Below are positions 16,210 to 17,559 of a stretch of 17,559 nt of DNA, piece after piece. The position numbers and the translations under genes were made by a program. Origin of the DNA: an uncultured Azospirillum sp. (GTDB lineage Bacteria; Pseudomonadota; Alphaproteobacteria; Azospirillales; Azospirillaceae). The notes under the pieces were generated by a model. That model did no database searches. It saw only the letters and a program-made list of their open reading frames with translations, and was not told where the DNA came from. The DNA is taken from assembly GCF_946480385.1 (NCBI RefSeq), contig NZ_CAMLJP010000122.1:1-17559 (forward strand), in the 5' to 3' direction. Positions within the stretch are counted from its first letter, which is position 1, and each line of letters starts with the position of its first letter.

Positions 16210-16381
16210 CGGGGGCATCCTTGGAAAAACGGTGGAGACTGTCCGCAGAGGCGAAGCTGCGGACCGATGGTGGTTTGGGGCGGCGGTTCCGGGCCTTCGG
16301 TTTTAGGCCGGCGGTTCAGGCCGCGCTTGCGGCGATCCGTTCGACACCGGCGGCGTCCGATGACAGGACGATTAGCACCAT

Positions 16382-16400
16382 ATCAGTCATCATACAAGTG
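16382..16400 (-). promoter_or_regulatory. Candidate GntR operator, dehydratase-operon copy
   Basis: Read on the minus strand it is CACTTGTATGATGACTGAT, 18 of 19 bases identical to the sequence at 17419-17437. It covers the likely -10 hexamer (TATGAT) of the operon promoter, so a bound repressor would block polymerase. The regulator is inferred from the neighbouring GntR/FadR gene. Confidence 0.65.
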
Positions 16401-16416
16401 GTTTGATGCGCGCCAA
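16389..16416 (-). promoter_or_regulatory. Candidate sigma-70-type promoter of the aldarate operon
   Basis: On the minus strand TTGGCG (16416-16411), 16-base spacer, then TATGAT (16394-16389). The -10 matches the consensus in five of six positions, the -35 in four. It overlaps the candidate operator. Confidence 0.5.
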
Positions 16417-16462
16417 GGCAATCAGCCTTCCCACCAATCGGCAGGCGGCGAAACCCCGCCCG

Positions 16463-16505
16463 GCAAAGCAAAAGGGACGCGGCCGGCGGTGCGGCTGCGT
16501 CCCTT
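16463..16505 (-). terminator. Intrinsic terminator of the GntR gene
   Basis: On the minus strand, after the regulator stop, AAGGGACGC pairs with GCGTCCCTT (16505-16497 and 16480-16472; 9-bp perfect arms) and an inner GCCG/CGGC pair extends the stem. The second arm runs straight into TTTTGCTTT. This is the most convincing rho-independent terminator in the window, and it separates regulator transcription from the dehydratase operon. Confidence 0.8.
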
Positions 16506-16537
16506 CGTGGTGTCGAGGGCCAGAGTTGACCCGGCGC

Positions 16538-17269
16538 TCAGTCGGCCGCGGCGGTCGCCTTGAAGTCGCCGCCGGCGCGCAGCCGGTCGCGGCTGCCGTT
16601 CAGATGCAGACGGATCGCGGCGCGGGCGCCTTCCGGATCCTGGCGTTCGATGGCGGAATAGATGGTCTGGTGCTCGTCGTTGATCCGCCGCAGATATTGC
16701 CGGCGCGAATCGCCCTCCAGATGGCCGTAGCGCACGCGGGCGCGTGGGATCAGCAGCGAACCGAGATAGGAGAACAGGGCCAGGAAATGCTTGTTTCCGG
16801 TCGCCGCGGCGATGGCGCTGTGAAAGGCCAGATCGGCGTCGATGGCGTCCTCGCCCGCCTCCACCGCCGCCGTCATGGTGTCCAGCGCCTCGCGCATGCG
16901 GGCCAGCTGGCTGTCGTCGCGGCGGATGGCGGCCAGATAGGCCGCTTCCGATTCCAGGCTGATGCGGACCTCCAGCACCGAAATCGCCTCGTTCACCGCC
17001 TCCAGCGTCGATTCCTCGATGCGGAAGGGCAGGATCGCGGCGTCGCGCAGGACGAAGGCCCCAAGCCCCTGCCGGGTGGAGACCATGCCGACCGCCTTCA
17101 GATTGGCGATCGCCTCGCGCACCACGGTGCGGCTGACGCCGAATTCGTCGATCAGATCCTGTTCGCTCGGCAGCCGGTCGCCGCTCTTGAACTGTCCGCT
17201 GGAAATCCGTTCGGCCAGGGCATCCACCAGTTGCTTCGCCAGCGGATCCCGGCGCCTGCGCGCTGTCAT
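16538..17269 (-). CDS. GntR/FadR-family transcriptional regulator of the aldarate genes
   Basis: 243 aa. N-terminal winged helix of the GntR type (about 9-75) with LAKQLVDALAERISSGQFKS, DRLPSEQDLIDEFGVSRTVVREAI and the TRQGLGAFV wing. The C-terminal FCD domain (about 95-225) has the expected metal/ligand-site residues Asp146 and His150 (DLAFH), His200 (DEH) and His222 (RLHL). FCD regulators usually repress sugar-acid catabolic genes and release DNA on binding the acid. Of two close ATGs the one at 17267-17269 was chosen, because GAGG lies six bases upstream of it but touches the first (17275). It is divergent from the dehydrogenase gene at the right edge and upstream of the dehydratase operon, both of which carry the candidate operator. 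Confidence 0.93.
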   Translation of the reverse strand: MTARRRRDPLAKQLVDALAERISSGQFKSGDRLPSEQDLIDEFGVSRTVVREAIANLKAVGMVSTRQGLGAFVLRDAAILPFRIEESTLEAVNEAISVLEVRISLESEAAYLAAIRRDDSQLARMREALDTMTAAVEAGEDAIDADLAFHSAIAAATGNKHFLALFSYLGSLLIPRARVRYGHLEGDSRRQYLRRINDEHQTIYSAIERQDPEGARAAIRLHLNGSRDRLRAGGDFKATAAAD

Positions 17270-17514
17270 CACCATCCTCACCCAACCTAAGGCTCCGGGC
17301 CGGACGCCCGTCACCACGCCACCCCGAGAGTTAACACCCACAAAACCTATACGACAATAGACAAGCAAACCAGGGTAGCAGCACGATATCAGCGCAGATG
17401 GGCGGGTTGGCGGCTGCGCACTTGTATGATGAGTGATGACATGATAGATGCCCCTTCCAACAAATAACCGGCCGCTGTCGTCGGCGGTTGCCCCTCCCAG
17501 CAAGGAGACCCCAC
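17270..17514. other. Divergent promoter region, GntR gene / dehydrogenase gene
   Basis: 245 bases without a credible gene. It holds the second operator copy (17419-17437), a region of lower GC around 17340-17400 with TATAGG on the minus strand as a weak -10 for the regulator, and AAGGAG at 17502-17507 for the plus-strand gene. Confidence 0.55.
17419..17437 (+). promoter_or_regulatory. Candidate GntR operator, dehydrogenase copy
   Basis: CACTTGTATGATGAGTGAT on the plus strand, 78 bases before the ATG at 17515. It matches the copy at 16382-16400 in 18 of 19 bases and has the same orientation relative to the gene downstream. Its TATGAT could also be the -10 element here, though no good -35 is seen. 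Confidence 0.65.
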
Positions 17515-17559
17515 ATGACCATCACCGGCGAGATGCTGATCGGCGCGCACGCCCACCGC
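17515..17559 (+). CDS. Probable 2-oxoglutarate semialdehyde dehydrogenase, 3' end outside the window
   Basis: Only 15 codons are visible: MTITGEMLIGAHAHR. The start has AAGGAG seven bases upstream. The opening (I-T-G-E-M-L-I-G) is like that of NADP-dependent 2-oxoglutarate (alpha-ketoglutaric) semialdehyde dehydrogenases of the aldehyde dehydrogenase family, such as the aldarate-inducible isozyme known from Azospirillum brasilense. This would be the last step of the pathway encoded here, and the candidate operator in front of it supports that. With so few residues, the assignment leans on context. Confidence 0.65.
   Translation, partial: MTITGEMLIGAHAHR

Larger units (their letters stand above)
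16210..16537. other. Leader/promoter region between the regulator and the dehydratase operon
   Basis: 328 bases with no convincing gene. It contains the regulator's intrinsic terminator (16463-16505), a candidate promoter with overlapping operator (16382-16416) and a leader of roughly 170 bases before the dehydratase ATG. I see no riboswitch-like structure that I can name in the leader. Confidence 0.6.

Noticed and set aside
15040..16563. Plus-strand open frame of about 500 codons crossing the dehydratase gene and its leader
   Set aside because: It runs opposite a clear enzyme gene, and has no domain or start signal.
17270..17503. N-terminal extension of the GntR regulator by about 75 residues
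   Set aside because: The extension has no family similarity, crosses the candidate operator region, and the shorter start has a well-placed Shine-Dalgarno.

Overview
The window is GC-rich, densely coded DNA, probably from an alphaproteobacterium of the Azospirillum / Rhodospirillales type. That guess rests on base composition, on gene families typical of such rhizosphere heterotrophs, and on a complete non-phosphorylating aldarate route ending in a ketoglutarate semialdehyde dehydrogenase. No ribosomal or other marker gene is present to confirm it. I see no rRNA, tRNA, CRISPR array, insertion sequence or phage gene.

Left part (1-2031): the 3' end of an unrecognised gene, then a divergent pair of an Lrp/AsnC-type regulator (minus strand) and an RhtA-like EamA exporter (plus strand). 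This pair looks like an amino-acid efflux unit with its own regulator.

Second block (2070-6375): a minus-strand operon of a CitMHS-family carboxylate transporter, an AtuA-family protein (447 aa), and a 104-aa protein equivalent to the C-terminal domain of long AtuA proteins, encoded separately. A LysR-type regulator is divergent from it across a 310-base intergenic region that carries two dyads. None of the other acyclic-terpene genes is present. This is the part of the window whose biochemistry is least known.

Third block (6509-8203): a methyl-accepting chemotaxis protein with a periplasmic small-ligand (single Cache-like) sensor, placed between two organic-acid clusters.

Right block (8247-17559): a D-glucarate / galactarate cluster. 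On the minus strand, in transcription order, are a GntR/FadR regulator with its own intrinsic terminator, 5-dehydro-4-deoxyglucarate dehydratase, the GudP-type aldarate transporter, a mannonate-dehydratase-like TIM barrel protein, glucarate dehydratase GudD, galactarate dehydratase GarD, and an exported beta-propeller lactonase. Divergent from the regulator, at the right edge, starts what is probably 2-oxoglutarate semialdehyde dehydrogenase. The logic is: lactone opening outside the membrane, uptake of the aldarate, dehydration by GudD or GarD to 5-keto-4-deoxyglucarate, dehydration with decarboxylation to 2-oxoglutarate semialdehyde, and oxidation to 2-oxoglutarate. A 19-base motif (18 of 19 identical) lies upstream of both the dehydratase operon and the divergent dehydrogenase, in the direction of transcription each time, and is a strong candidate for the GntR operator. 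A large inverted pair of palindromic units (BIME-like) separates gudD from garD.

Most of the window is recognisable catabolism. The items most worth a second look are the split AtuA / CitMHS unit, the UxuA-like and exported lactonase members of the aldarate cluster, and the shared operator.
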